Shown piece after piece: positions 40,480 through 51,842 of a DNA stretch of 64,000 bases. The notes under the pieces were generated by a model. That model made no database searches, was not told the DNA's origin, and worked only from the letters and a program-made list of their open reading frames with translations. Positions within the stretch are counted from its first letter, which is position 1; each line of letters begins with the position of its first letter. Origin of the DNA: Aplectana chamaeleonis (Eukaryota > Nematoda > Chromadorea > Rhabditida > Cosmocercidae); contig JAPDOI010000144.1 of the NCBI GenBank assembly GCA_029168955.1, positions 1,369,501 through 1,433,500 on the forward strand, written 5' to 3'. Both the position numbers and the translations under genes were made by a program.

Positions 40480-40608
40480 GGCCGGAATCATACTTCCCGC
40501 GAGCGATAGGGACAGTGCACATCAAGCATATCGATTTTCGGTCAATATGGATGGTAAACATTGCGTCGCGTCGCTCGACGCTCGTCACAGGAAGTATGAT
40601 CTCGGCCC
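40480..40608. mobile_element. 129-bp MITE, GGCCGGAATCATACTTCC ends
   Basis: The ends GGCCGGAATCATACTTCC and GGAAGTATGATCTCGGCC are inverted. The interior CGTCGCGTCGCTCGACG is itself palindromic. Small and non-coding. Confidence 0.65.
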
Positions 40609-40830
40609 AATAGTGCGATAGGAAAGCCGCCGATCCCGGTGTCGGGCCCATTATTGCGCGCGATCGGTCCTATTGTTTGTCTGAGAATATAGCATATCAG
40701 TTTTCTAGCTAACGTAGCTGCACGGTTTCGGTATTACAGGATCAGAGATCTTTTGTGGAGGTCATTCTCACGAAACGCTAATTATGGAAACAGGCCATTC
40801 GTGGAAACTTCAGCCGCAACACTGGAACAC

Positions 40831-41056
40831 GGGATGGTGATCGAAGTCACAGCGCGGGAGCACTTCGGCTGGCACACGTGACGCGCGCGTCCGAGAACCG
40901 CTGCGAGCACGCTGTCGTTGGAGCGCTTGAACCGAGCGCTAACTATTTTCCCGTTATTAACGGGCCCCTACGACGACGTGCTCGCAGCAATTTCCAGCCA
41001 CGCGCGTCCCCTGTGCTAGCCGAACTGTTCCCGGCTGTGACTTCGATTAACATCCC
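40831..41056. mobile_element. 226-bp foldback element, GGGATGGTGATCGAAGTCAC ends
   Basis: Arms of about 90 bp, imperfect: GTGATCGAAGTCACAGC pairs with GCTGTGACTTCGATTAAC, then GACGCGCGCG and CGAGCACG words recur inverted. The centre is near CCGTTATTAACGG. Confidence 0.72.
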
Positions 41057-42198
41057 TCCGGAACTACTCAACTTACAAACGGTTCGTACCTATTTTCGTA
41101 TTCTATGCATCTGCCCTCTGTTGGTAGATAATTGTGAATAATCACTTGTTTTTGCGGAATACCACTTTTACCAGGTTAGAGCTAAGGTTGCCAGACATTC
41201 GACTCTTTAAAATTTTTAGCCTACATCACCTTCTCTTGTACCAAGTGTAATAAACCGTCCAAAGGCACTAATGAATTCCCATCTAATGCTCTCTTTGCCT
41301 TCAATAAAACCTGGCGATTCTCTGATTCTTTGCTGAAATCCAACCGAAATGGTTGAAGCTGGGCATCATTGTGTGTGTTCTATTTACTTTTAATTAAACC
41401 ACCAAACTGCCAAAGTTGTTAGGACAAATGAACCCACTCAGCCCTAGGTTATAGCAGTCGCGAAAAAATATTATTTGGATCATTCTTATGCCAAACAAGG
41501 TTGTTTGATGGAATGATTTTATTTTCGACCTGACGTTTCGACTGACGTCTTCTTCAGAGGCCTTAAAGAGTGCTTTGAGCATTATAGTATTTGTGATTTA
41601 CCCTATCGAGCGCCTCCTCCCCGCCAGCAGTTCTGCGTTCCTGTGAGGAGCTAGCTACACCGTCGCGCTCAAATAGGATCAGACCAACCCACCACGTCAC
41701 TCCACCGTTGAGCGGGGCTCCGTCACTACCGTTGTGAGTATACCAGTGTGCGCGAATGAACGCCTCTGTGAGTCTTATGGTGGCTATAACTCACAGTGCT
41801 GTGCAAACGGCAAGAGATCACTCGTGATTGCGGGTCGCTCAGATCTGTTATTTCAACGGGTCATTTGCATGTATCCATAGGGCCTCTAATGACTTTCTCG
41901 CTGATAATTCGCGTTGGCAAGCCAGAATCCTACAAGCCACATCGTAATCGGCATCGTTGTGCTCCTCCATTTTATGTCTCCCGAGCGTTGTTCGTGGATC
42001 GTTGCTCCTTTTTATTTGGCCCATGAAGGGGCATAATGCCTTATCAACGCTGACAGCTTGTGTAGTGCTAGAAAAATGGTGGAAAGTTTGAATAAGCTCA
42101 GCCGGTACTCTGTGTTTCTATCAGATTTCGGCCTGAAATTCGTGGCATACCACCGCCAATACCTTCACACTCTGACTGAAAGTGGGTGTCAAGTGTTT

Positions 42199-42846
42199 AG
42201 GCAGTCGCGGGGGTCGGTGGCCGGTCGAGATGAGTTGAACAGGTAGCATGCTTCCGCTAGAAACGAAAAAATGGGCGGGCAAGGCCCGAAAACTCCCGAA
42301 TTCATGCCGAAATTTCCGCATGTCAACCTCCCACCGACTCTACGATGCCACGTCCAATCAGCCCGTTCACCCCGAAAGATCTGTCTATTCGCCTCCCATC
42401 GACCCACAGTGTGATGCCACACCCACCTGTTTACTTCGAAAGACACGCCTAATCACTTCTCACCGACCAACAGTTACCGCTCCTGCAGTCGCGGGAGTCG
42501 GCAACAGGTTCAGAGGCAGCAGCATCAACGTTCAGCCTGCCAGCGACGCCTGCCAGAGCTTCGATATTGCGAGCACTGTCACTCGTGATAAGCACAAACA
42601 CGTCACATTTCAGTGCAGCGTACACATTGTGGGCTGAAATCCCCGAGCTCTACACGAGAGAGTATTAGAGAAAAACAGTACGGACACCGCAGCAAGTTGC
42701 CACGAAATTTCCGCCAGATAATAGGTATTACCACGAAAACTCCGGCGGTTATGATTCATGAAGAAACCTTCGCCGATCTTCCAGATCGGATCAATTTCAT
42801 TGGGAAATATGCGTTTTAACCGGCCACTGACCCCGCGACTGCCTGA
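42199..42846. mobile_element. 648-bp element with 26-bp inverted ends
   Basis: AGGCAGTCGCGGGGGTCGGT at 42199 is matched by its complement at 42820-42845. A 129-codon frame inside (42248-42637) has no recognised domain. It is probably a non-autonomous DNA transposon. Confidence 0.55.
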
Positions 42847-43154
42847 GTGGGAGCCGCAGCGTTTGGTCTTACGACAAAGGAGACCTTTCATAATCAATTG
42901 GCTGCAGTGTTCCTAATCTGTTAGCTAAAGGTAAAAAGTCATTCTTCGTGCTTGTGAGATTTTTTTGTTATTTTACTATGTTTTGTATATTTTCTGTCTT
43001 AATGTGAGCACTACTGTTTTGAGGGGGTTGTTATTGAAGTGTGGCTTGGTCGTTCGATCAGTAGACCTAGTAAAAACCAATCACTTCGAGTACCAGTGCG
43101 AACGCTAAAGCTTTGAAAATACAAGACATCATGATACACGGAGGATTCGATTCA

Positions 43155-43160
43155 TTTATT
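43155..43160 (-). terminator. Poly(A) signal of the defensin-like gene
   Basis: AATAAA on the minus strand, 44 bases after the TAG, at the usual distance for a short nematode 3' UTR. Confidence 0.6.
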
Positions 43161-43491
43161 GCAAAAAAGAACGTTATTGTAATAGGTGCACGACAGGCTC
43201 TTGCTAACGGCATCCAGTGCACACACATTTTCGAACTCCTCGGATTTTCGTACAGTATCCACCGCCACATTTCTGTAAGTAACGCGTGAACGACATCGTT
43301 AGCGGTAGTGAAATAATTGAATAGTTCCCTACATACATCCAATCTGCATCCCTTCTGGCATATCGCATTCGCTGCCACCCTGTGAACCAGGTCTCCGTCC
43401 ATACCTTCGCACTCTGACTGAACGAGTCCAGCAAAGAGAACAATGGTCAGAAGAACGAGCAGATAGCGCATTGTTACAGTGATTCTGAAAG
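43155..43491 (-). CDS. Secreted eight-cysteine defensin-like (CS-alpha-beta) peptide, two exons
   Basis: Coding exons are 43471-43337 (45 codons) and 43272-43204 (22 codons plus TAG), separated by a 64-bp GTATGT...TTACAG intron in phase 0. The 67-residue product has a signal peptide (MRYLLVLLTIVLFAGLVQS, residues 1-19). The mature part has cysteines at 21, 38, 42, 47, 52, 61, 63 and 66. The pattern C-x3-C (38/42), G-x-C (50-52) and C-x-C (61/63) is the hallmark of the cysteine-stabilised alpha-beta fold of invertebrate defensins. Upstream, AACTTTCAG at 43485-43493 lies 14 bases before the ATG and would serve as a spliced-leader acceptor. AATAAA lies at 43160-43155, about 45 bases after the stop. 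By family, a secreted antimicrobial peptide is likely, although this fold also serves other roles. I do not recognise the specific gene. Reading straight through the intron would give a different 134-residue frame. Confidence 0.78.
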
Positions 43492-43493
43492 TT
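43485..43493 (-). promoter_or_regulatory. Probable trans-splice (spliced leader) acceptor of the defensin-like gene
   Basis: AACTTTCAG matches the nematode 3' splice-site consensus, with no exon evident upstream and only 14 bases to the ATG. Whether it receives a spliced leader is inference. Confidence 0.55.
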
Positions 43494-43860
43494 TTGATTT
43501 ACTGAAAGCCACTCATAAATGAAAAAGATTTAGCGATCTGCAGTGGATTCATAGAAATGAGAGCCTCAGTTCATCCTCATTGGAAGGGCGCAGAACAAAG
43601 TGGACTAATGCGGCTGGCCTTTTGTGATTCCCTGCTATTGGAGGTTATGAATAGGGTCCTGTCTCATTCAAAACTTCGTATACGCGTAGGGTTCATCTTA
43701 ATTAGATTACTGAACCCCGGATCCGTACTGCGAGCAGGGTGTGGCGCGAGGTGTGCATATCCGCGGGGGGGGGTGATCTGAGCTAGTGGTGGAGGAGATC
43801 TGAGCTCCACCGGGACACCAAACGGCCCGCTCTGAATGGGGGTATAGTTCGGGTAACCAG

Positions 43861-43997
43861 AGAAGGGATAGCTGCGGACACCTCAGCAGACTGCGCTGCG
43901 TCGTGTGTGCCCAAGAGAAATGTGGTGATCGATCGGCGCGCCCGACAGGCGCGCGGCCTGCTGAGTGGTCCGCAGCTATCCCTTTCTCGGATACACC
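43861..43997. mobile_element. 137-bp MITE, AGAAGGGATAGCTGCGGACA ends
   Basis: Inverted arms of about 40 bp (AGAAGGGATAGCTGCGGAC, then CTCAGCAG) around a centre with GATCGATCGGCGCGCC. Non-coding. Confidence 0.75.
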
Positions 43998-44880
43998 CAC
44001 CATATGCACTCTTTGGAATCAGTTTTAACAAAGAGTTCGATTATAACGTTCAATTAATATGAATTGTTGGCCAAAAATTTGACCAAGTTACGGTCCTGGG
44101 GGAGTCTGAGGCCATCGTCAAAAATTTGCTCCTGAAGGAGGGGGGGTCTGAGAAAAGTTGGCCTTGTCCTTACCTCGTGCCTTACCCTGACTGCGAGTTG
44201 TACCTCACCCTTGCTTGTTATAAAGAGCGCTGATAAATAATTCTGCTTCCACGTTTCTTAATATTCGCGGTGCGTTGCCACTTTGCTCTGAGAAAACGCT
44301 TCACTACGAGCGAGATTGCTGCAACGGAGGTTTCGATAGGAGCACAGCCCCTCTACAGCTTTTTGAAGAAATGCCGGTAGCCAAGTGAGGTCTCGCACAG
44401 GGCCAGGCCACCTAGATCAGTGCTGGCTCTCAACACTAACTGAAAGTCAAAAGTAGAAGAAAGTGAAATCAGACAAGTTTAGTTGAAACTGGTTATGGCT
44501 GCGCATTGCTTGTATTTATGCACTTCGCTTATCAAACCCTAGTCTCGTCTCCACTCAGGGTGCAGATGGTTAAAAAAGGATATGTCAATTTGGATTAACT
44601 GTTTTGTAATGAGATTTACGTCACGAGGATGTTTATGAGCTCACGAGTGCTTGCGAAAACGGTGAGATAAGACAGAAACGTCACAGTTGTGTACGGAAGC
44701 AAAGTAGCATTTTTTTTATGTTGTTTCACGTCACTTTCTCGGCTGATCATGTCGCTTGTGCTTCCTGTACAGGGTATCTGATAAGTTCCCGGTACTTCGT
44801 AGGCGTTTGAATAGGTTTTCAAATCACCAATCACTGAATTTTTTTAAACAAGCTCGTATTAGGACAATAGTATGTACTAT
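43998..44880. other. Stretch without a recognised gene
   Basis: The segment TACAGGGTATCTGATAAGTTCCCGG at 44766-44790 resembles a mariner-type terminal repeat, but I found no partner end or transposase. Nothing else was recognised. Confidence 0.4.
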
Positions 44881-44944
44881 ATTTATCGTCAGAGTCGGTC
44901 AAGTAGGAATTCGCGCTCAGCAATCGAGCACAAAATTATTCCTT

Positions 44945-45036
44945 CAATAGCCACACTCTCGTTGTTCTCTCGTGCGAAATTTTCCCTCCAAGCAGCATCA
45001 CGGCTCCCCCCCCCACATCCAGTTATTGACGATACA
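44945..45036 (-). repeat. Half of a degenerate TCGTCC MITE
   Basis: It matches one half of the family (AATAGCCACACTCTCGTTG, CAAGCAGCATCACGG, CATCCAGTTATTGACGATA) with many changes. The other arm is missing or unrecognisable. Confidence 0.5.
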
Positions 45037-45088
45037 GAAGAAGAGTCGCAACCAATGCTTTAAATCTGATCCGTTTCTTTCAATACAG

Positions 45089-45215
45089 TTGCAAGATCGC
45101 TTTCAAGAGTTGTTGATGCTGATCGCGTGCAATGTCATCCGTATCTCGTTGCAGCCACACATCCAAGCCATTTCAAGAGCGTGCACAGCTGTTTATCGTT
45201 TTCTTGAGACTTCTA
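45089..45215 (+). CDS. Possible exon of an unknown host gene
   Basis: Acceptor TTTCAATACAG precedes an open frame LQDRFQELLMLIACNVIRIS... that runs 42 codons to a GTATGT donor at 45216. Composition is protein-like (amphipathic, Leu/Ile-rich). A following open stretch (45270-45480) may hold another exon. No family is recognised. Confidence 0.33.
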
Positions 45216-46019
45216 GTATGTTTCAAAATAATAAGGCGCATCATCTCACTGAATGCTAACTCGTCACTTGGAGGCCGACTCTTGGAAGTAACCACTGGAA
45301 TACTTTTTGAGGGGGGCCAACCAACAAAATTAGAGGACAATTTGGACTGCTCAGATCTTTCCAGTGTTGTGGAAGGGCGACGGAGAGGTAGCTCATGGAT
45401 AGCGATAGACCCGCTCTTCGTCCCTTACCACCAACCATTAGGGACGGAGAATGAACTATCGAGTCAGAAGTGCGAATCATAGATATCTAGAAAGAAGATG
45501 AATACCGCAACATCATCTTTTTTTCGTTTTCAGCCTTTTTTCTATCCGTCAGAAAAATTTAAGGGAGTGAATGGGTGAGGTGGTTTCCTTATGCTGTAAG
45601 CTCTGGGATATTTCGAATGAGCCCTTGATTTCAACTATCATCAGCAGAGAACGCTTGCTTTTTTTGCCGAAGCTTCGTTATAAGCAGTTATATTGCTCCA
45701 AGACCCACCGCTGGTGATAATCAAAATGTCATTTGAGCTGCTGGCTAGTCTGAGATGTCATACACTGGTTTTGAAAGTAAAGGCATCGTTGACGATGGAT
45801 TTCGTTTCTGAGTTTTCTATATACAATGAGAGTATCCTGTATAACAGCTAAGTTGAAAATACCATCAAAAAATCCCTGAAAACTCTCTTTTCGGACCGAA
45901 GTTCTCTCAACCGTCTTCTGAGAAGGGCATAGTCGATCGTGAGAGATCGCTTTTGACGAACGATCTTTAGATCAAATGAAGTTCATCTTTCTTTCGAACG
46001 ATTTGTGGAGGAGGAAAGG

Positions 46020-46183
46020 TTAAGGCTCCGTCCATAGCAGACGACCACGGCGGCAAAGCATCAATTGGCCGGCTGCAGTGGTCGCTGGGGAAGTCAGATC
46101 AATCACAAGTGCTGAAGGTGCAAACCCCAGCGTCTTTTTCCGGTCACTTGACGCTAGGACGTCTGCTATGGACGGAGCCTTAA
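46020..46183. mobile_element. 164-bp TTAA-flanked MITE, GGCTCCGTCCATAG ends
   Basis: Ends TTAA-GGCTCCGTCCATAGCAGACG and their exact complement at the other side, with 24-bp perfect inverted repeats. TTAA flanks both ends as in the AGGCAG family, but the terminal sequence is unrelated. It is a second TTAA-targeting family. Confidence 0.82.
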
Positions 46184-48120
46184 TCAATGTGTTTAGAAAA
46201 GTCATTCTTCATGTAATTGTGTAGTATATTCCATATGCTTCCCCTCAGTTGTACTGTATCAATTGTTGATAGCTTACTTACATGATGGCTGACAGCAAAT
46301 TGTGCCAGATGACTTATGGAGGACCGGCCTCTTCTGACGGAATTTGAGACATTCAACCTCATTTATCTTCACATTAAGGCGTTTCTAACCGAACAGACTC
46401 TCCCTACGTTCGAAGTTGGGCCCAGAAAATCATTCGAACAGAAAAAACTATGAGTGATTTTCAGCCGTACGATGCCTTTAAGTCACTGAAAGTAGGCACT
46501 GGAGAAGCCTGAGAGCAACATCGAAAAGACAAAGCAGAACGGAAACTGTGTACAGGAAAGGCTATCAGAATATCTGTGACTACAAGTTTTCTTTTCGTTC
46601 TGTCAAAACACATGTTATTACATCGTTTACGAATAATTGAGCGATGACTTTCTCGTCTTTGCTATGATTGCGTGTCGATGTGCTGCATCATGTTCCTGCA
46701 GAGAAGTATTCCTCAGTCGTGTGTATCGGAAACCTCACGATGCTTACACAGAAGGAGGTGAAATAGCGATGCCGCGAACTCAGTCGTCTTTGACGCCCCC
46801 GAATATTCCGAATTATGTCGCCTTAATATACTTATGTCTGTAATGCCCTCTAGATGAGGGTAATAATTATGATTTCTGTTGTTTCCGTCTACAGTGTTCT
46901 ATTTGAATTTCGGGGAAATAGTTTGTGTGAGTAAACGATCGACCGAAACGTCAGTGCTGGTCATCAGTGACAGGTCGGTGAGAACCCGCGTTCGCAGCTT
47001 TCTGAAGCATTCGCCGTGCCCGACTCCAGCTCGAGCTGTGTAGGGCCGCAGATTAATCTTGGATCGGGCTCTTTAACATCCCCCCCCCACCTACTCCAGA
47101 GTGTGAAAGCGTGGGGAGGGGGATAATAATTGTCATTCCTCCCTACTCCCGCCACGTTGTCTAAGACTAAAGAGGCGAGGAGTAAGAACGGCAAGGGATC
47201 CGACTGGAGATGAATCTGGGCCGGCAGTGAACCATCATAAGCCGAGTGAGAGGTCTAAAACGCTCTGCTGATCGATGTGCTGATTCGTTGTATCATCAGT
47301 CGCCGTATTCATTAAACCGCGGACGTGGGAAGAGCGCGCAACCCTCCCGAGCCTGGCAACCAATATTGTACCTCCCTGTCAAAACCTCATTAGTGGCGCC
47401 CCCTCCTCTCCGTGTACTTTTTTGTCATATTGTCGATTTTTCTTTTCATCCTGACAGATTCTGATTAGTTTTTGTGCCAAAGAAAAAACCTTGGTCGTTG
47501 GCTTTTCCCTAATTTTTTTGTGGCGCAGGTTAGTTTTCCTTAATCATTCCGCTTCATAGACATTATTTTTGCTTGTATATTGTTTTTAGTTTTCTGTTTT
47601 TAATCACAATAATTTTTTTCATGGCTACGAAGTTGATTTTTTTTTACTTGGACCTGCCATGCAAAAACATGATTGGAAGGATAAAAAACAACACTAAAAA
47701 CAATAACCATGAATATCACAGCAAGGAAATTCAAAATAAGAAAACTAAGTGGAAGCCACGGAAAACCAGCGGGGCTAGTGCAGGGCGAGGAACCGGTACT
47801 TTTCCTGAAGAAACAAATCAGGCATGCCTGTGTCAAGGAAAATTACAGTGGTATTCATGAAGCACAACATTAGAAACAAGATGAACTAATCGAAAATTCC
47901 GGAGAAGAAGTACTAAAACCCGAACAAGAAGGGAAATTGGCTCAAATACGATAGAATATCGCTTTCCGATCGCCGTGTGCGCCCCACTGCCAAGCGAAGA
48001 GCTTGATCGCGAGGCGACTACCACTCGTGGCGGGACCTCCTCCACCCAGCGCGATCGACTCTGAAGGCGATGCCGCGACGTGTGATCGCGCCGCGCAGCG
48101 GTCCAACTCTGAAAAAGGCC
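46184..48120. other. Mostly featureless stretch
   Basis: It contains ACCGAAACGTCAGTGCTGG (46938), a word reminiscent of the CTGACGTTTCGACTGACGTC stretch at 41532, which may be ends of an unidentified repeat. No supported gene. Confidence 0.4.
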
Positions 48121-48578
48121 TTAGGCGTCATTCATAGTCCTCACCGCAAGCACGGCACGCGCGTGACGCGCGGAATGAGCGGTGGACTATAAAACTTTCC
48201 ACCGTTTGGTACGCGAGGGACGAGCGGGAAGCCGCTATGAAATCTCCGGCGGCACCGCCATGGAGGTGCGGGTGAAAGTCGGGTCTTTACTGTGACATGC
48301 ACAGAAATTCCTGGCTTGCATTCGCTAATGTGGTAGCGCAGGATAGTCCCAGAGTTATTTTTGTTGGAGTAGACCCAAATCGAGAAGCAAGTATTGATTG
48401 AAACTTAAAACCGCCACGGCGGTTTGGGCGGCGCGGCCATGGCGGCGCTGGTGGACTATGAAAGTTCTTACCGCGCGTCCAGCGCGTGCCGCGCGGAAGA
48501 AAAGTTTCATGGTCCACCGCTCGTCCCGCGCGTCACGCGCGTGCCGCGCTCGCGGTTAGGACTATGAATGACGCCTAA
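48121..48578. mobile_element. 458-bp GC-rich MITE, TTAGGCGTCATTCATAG ends
   Basis: Arms of about 95 bp (TTAGGCGTCATTCATAGTCC, GGCACGCGCGTGACGCGCGG, GGTGGACTAT) are inverted. Its termini resemble those of the 58596-58731 element (TAGGCGTCGTTTATACT), suggesting a shared superfamily. Non-coding. Confidence 0.8.
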
Positions 48579-49505
48579 CTTATGGAAGATGACCATTGAC
48601 TGAATGATTTCGCCCCGACTGCTGAGCGTGGCTTCTTATACGAGAGACAGGGACGATTTTTCAGATTCCTTGACTGCAACACTACTACTTGCGTACCAGG
48701 CAAGGTTCAGCACCGCTACAAGAACTGGTCTTTATGGAAGATTACCCTTTGTTTTCGAATACATGACGTAAAAAAACAATCTCTTCCTGTACACTGCGTA
48801 TCCTATTTATACGACTCCCCTAATTATATTGATACCATGTTTTATGAAAGAGATGAACATTTTCCGTTAACGCCATTGTAATCAGCACTCAGAATAATTT
48901 CGAGAACCTTTACGGATTGTTACAACTTTCGTACTGTTCAAAAAAAACTAAATTTTTTTTGTATCATATTTACACGACACCCAGCCACGGAAAACTTTTG
49001 CTGCGTTCTTCAGCGTACCAAAATTGATAAATCGGGGTGAAATCATGCCAAAAACATGCACAGGGGCTTCATACTCTTCCGAAGGAAAAGCTACTATCTC
49101 CGCCCTGCACGCCGCAGCTCTCCTCACAGCAAAATTTCGAAGCGAATCCACCGCAACCTTTGGTTAGTTGCGACTTATCTGCGTTTGTTCAAAGAATTTG
49201 TCTGGACGTTTAAGGAGCACCATCCAGCAGGATTAAGGACTTATACAAAGACTTGTCTGTAACAGCACCTCCTCGTTATCTCAGAACTGATCTGACTTTC
49301 AGCTTCCAGCGTCTCGTATGACCATCTGGCGTTTTACCAGCAGGAAAGGAAACCTTGTGGGAGAAGCGATGAAAAAGACCCCAGCGCTTACTGACCCTCA
49401 CCAGTTCGCCCAGCTTTTCTTTGCGCGAAGAAACATGGCAGCTTGGTAAGTAAAGGTAGCAGTTGACTGACAGCGTAAAACTTGACTGATAATCTGCTTC
49501 TTAGC

Positions 49506-49788
49506 TACTGTGCTTATCTGGGCCAAATTCCGGTCCGCAATTGCGTCTCGACACGCTTTGCGGCCGCACGCTCCCGAGTCGGAAGAGCTTCCAGCGCCAC
49601 AGCCGCCCATCTGCTAACCCTAGGTGGGTTTTGGAATTTGGAAGCTAAGAAAAATTAAAGAAAGTTGTATAAAAAAGCCATATCGAGTCGGCTTTAGCGC
49701 TGGAAACCCGACTGGCTCGAGCGCGTGCGGCCGCAAAGCGTGTCGAGACGCAACTGCGGACCGGAATTTGGCCCAGAGAAGCACAGTA
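49506..49788. mobile_element. TA-flanked MITE, CTGTGCTTATCTGG family, copy 2
   Basis: The same ends as 1655-1937 (CTGTGCTTATCTGGGCCAAA), with TA on both sides (49506-49507, 49787-49788). The central part (AAAGCCGACTCGATA region) is inverted relative to copy 1. Confidence 0.85.
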
Positions 49789-49833
49789 ATCTGAGGTATT
49801 ACTTGATTCCTGAGCTTCATTTGATGAATAATT

Positions 49834-50226
49834 GGTGGCGTTGATGCTGAAACTCGAGATGCGGTGAATGGTATTTTGACGCACCGCTTTTTATTCGCAA
49901 CATTTCGGGTCGTAGACCCTTCTTCAGGCGGCTATAATGGAAGATGACCACTGACCATCAGCCGTTCTCAAGTCAATCGCTACCTCGGTGCTCCCTTAGC
50001 CGGCAAGTCGTCTGGAGGACCCTAATACCCCCTCTTTCACCTCCCTTGCCGCTGCCGCTAGATTAGCCTTGATTTAATAAGTTAACCGGTAGATCTGTAT
50101 CACTTTGTCTACGTATTTTTCCATTATAGCAGCCTGAAGAAGGGTCTACTACCCTAAACGTTGCGAATAAAAAGCGGTTCGTCAAAATACCATCCACCGC
50201 ATCTCGAGTTTCAACATCAACGCCAG
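49834..50226. mobile_element. ~390-bp MITE with ~110-bp inverted arms
   Basis: GGCGTTGATGCTGAAACTCG and GCACCGCTTTTTATTCGCAA at the left are matched inverted at the right (50130-50226). The phrase GGTCGTAGACCCTTCTTCAG recurs inverted as well. Exact ends and target duplication are unclear. Confidence 0.65.
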
Positions 50227-50879
50227 CAAATACTAATCTGAAGTGTTCGAAATATCTTCTTCAAAGAATAGAAGGTTAACGTCGATGTTCCCGATTTTCG
50301 GAACTGCTACTGGAGAAACCTACGAAAGGATCCTTTGCACTTCAACCGCAAGAACATTGGGGGTGGTTCCCTCATGATGTGGGGAGCAGTTAGCTTTTCA
50401 GGTCGACTTTGACTGACATTCATCTTTAACCGGATGGTGTTTTTAGTACCAGGACATGCTGGCAACTCAGCATCTGTCGTTTCTACGCTTTCGAGGAGAC
50501 AGTGGATACACTTTTCAACAGGATAACGCTAGTGTCTATGTGAGCAGGTCAACAAAGAACTTTTTGCGCAGCACAATGTGCCTCTTCTGGGGTGGCCCGC
50601 ATGCAGCCCGGACCTTGATCCCTTGGAAAATCTCTGAGGTGTTTTAGCTCTCCGAGCTTATGCCAATTGCCGAAAGTACCAGTCGATTTCCGGGCTTCGG
50701 CACTTCGACAAGCTGTTGCGGCTGTGTGAACAACATCGATCCTCAGACACTGAAGAGTGTGTTCTAAAGCGTACCGACCCGCATATTCGATGCTATAAGA
50801 TTTCGCAGTGGACCAATCGACTTTTAGAAATGCGATATCACCGCGTTGATCTAATAAAAATGTCGTGAACTTCTTGGGA

Positions 50880-51840
50880 GCTCATGTATTGAAAGAGTTG
50901 ATTCGCGTTCGGACAAGACATATCATTCGAATACACTTATCTCTCTGATACGGCGAAATTCATCGCTGAGCTCGCGAAAAGAAAACTTTTTAAGAGGCAA
51001 ACTAGAAGAACGGAAATGACGTTTCGAAACGACTTTACAGCCCTTTCCTTTCGCTCAAAAACTCTCCATTCAGAAGGAGAAGGCAACACTGAAGACAAAA
51101 CAAGGTCTTCTCTAAGGGATCGTCCTGGGGTTGCCTAACATGTAATGGAATTGTAGGGTTTGGTAGAGACCCAAGATGGCTACATGCCATACAGATAACT
51201 TTAGGAACCATAACGTTTTGATGAAGATACAGGCTCTCCAAGTGAGGGTTTCGTAAGATTCTGAGGACACAGGGGCTGGCCAAACTGTGGTAGGGTTGGT
51301 CAAAAATGGGATCGCAATGATGTCTTTGGGCTGGAGGATAAGGAAAAATATGAATAATCTGTGATGTTTGAAGAAGTAAGCCAAAAATATGGATTGCTGA
51401 AAAATTGGGGAGTACAAGTGGAAAAATTAGGTTTTCCGTGAAAATTTGTCTAAGTTCACTGCGGTAAATAGATGGTTGTTACCGTTCGGATGCAACATGG
51501 AGAGAGGACTCCATCAAACACTCCAGACTTCCAATCAAGCATGTTTTTCAGAAGTTAAAATTGTTTGAAGATTTTGCGTTATGGAGGTCCAGCCATTAAG
51601 GGTCTTGAAAGCGTGTATAAAAAGTGCAGAACAAGTGAAACGCGTGATTCTAATAAGTATAGAGTTCATACTTCTACACATCATTGAAATGTGCTCGTTG
51701 AGAGGATTCCAATTATATCTTTAAAACTAAGATTGGAGCACTTCTAAGCAAGTTATGAAGGAAAGCCGCTGTAGTTGCCCACTTCGCCCATTTTTTCCCT
51801 TGGGTAGCTGCAGTATTGTAATCTCTATTTCCCCACAACT
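50880..51840. other. Stretch without a recognised feature
   Basis: Short frames on both strands, with no splice or family support. Confidence 0.4.
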
Positions 51841-51842
51841 CG

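Larger units (their letters stand above)
49190..50850 (+). pseudogene. Tc1-like transposase relic split by two MITEs
   Basis: Upstream part (49300-49445): SRMTIWRFTSRKGNLVGEAM and FARRNMAAW, the DNA-binding-to-catalytic linker of Tc1 transposases. Downstream part (50265-50800): CYWRNLRKDPLHFNRKNIGG, then GGGSLMMWGAVSFSG, QDMLATQHLSFL, TFQQDNASVYVS and NNIDPQTLKS. The catalytic QQDNA core is visible, but the second acidic region is frameshifted and stop-riddled. The MITEs at 49506-49788 and 49834-50226 lie between the parts. A GTAAGT follows the first part at 49445, so an original intron may have been the MITE target. The protein would have cut and pasted its own element at TA sites. Confidence 0.78.

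Noticed and set aside
42248..42637. 129-codon frame inside the 42199-42846 element
   Set aside because: Low-complexity composition and no transposase motif. It probably stays open by chance.
44766..44790. Mariner terminal repeat (ACAGGGTATCTGATAAGTTCC)
   Set aside because: Only one end-like sequence was seen, with no partner or transposase nearby, so it is mentioned but not called as an element.
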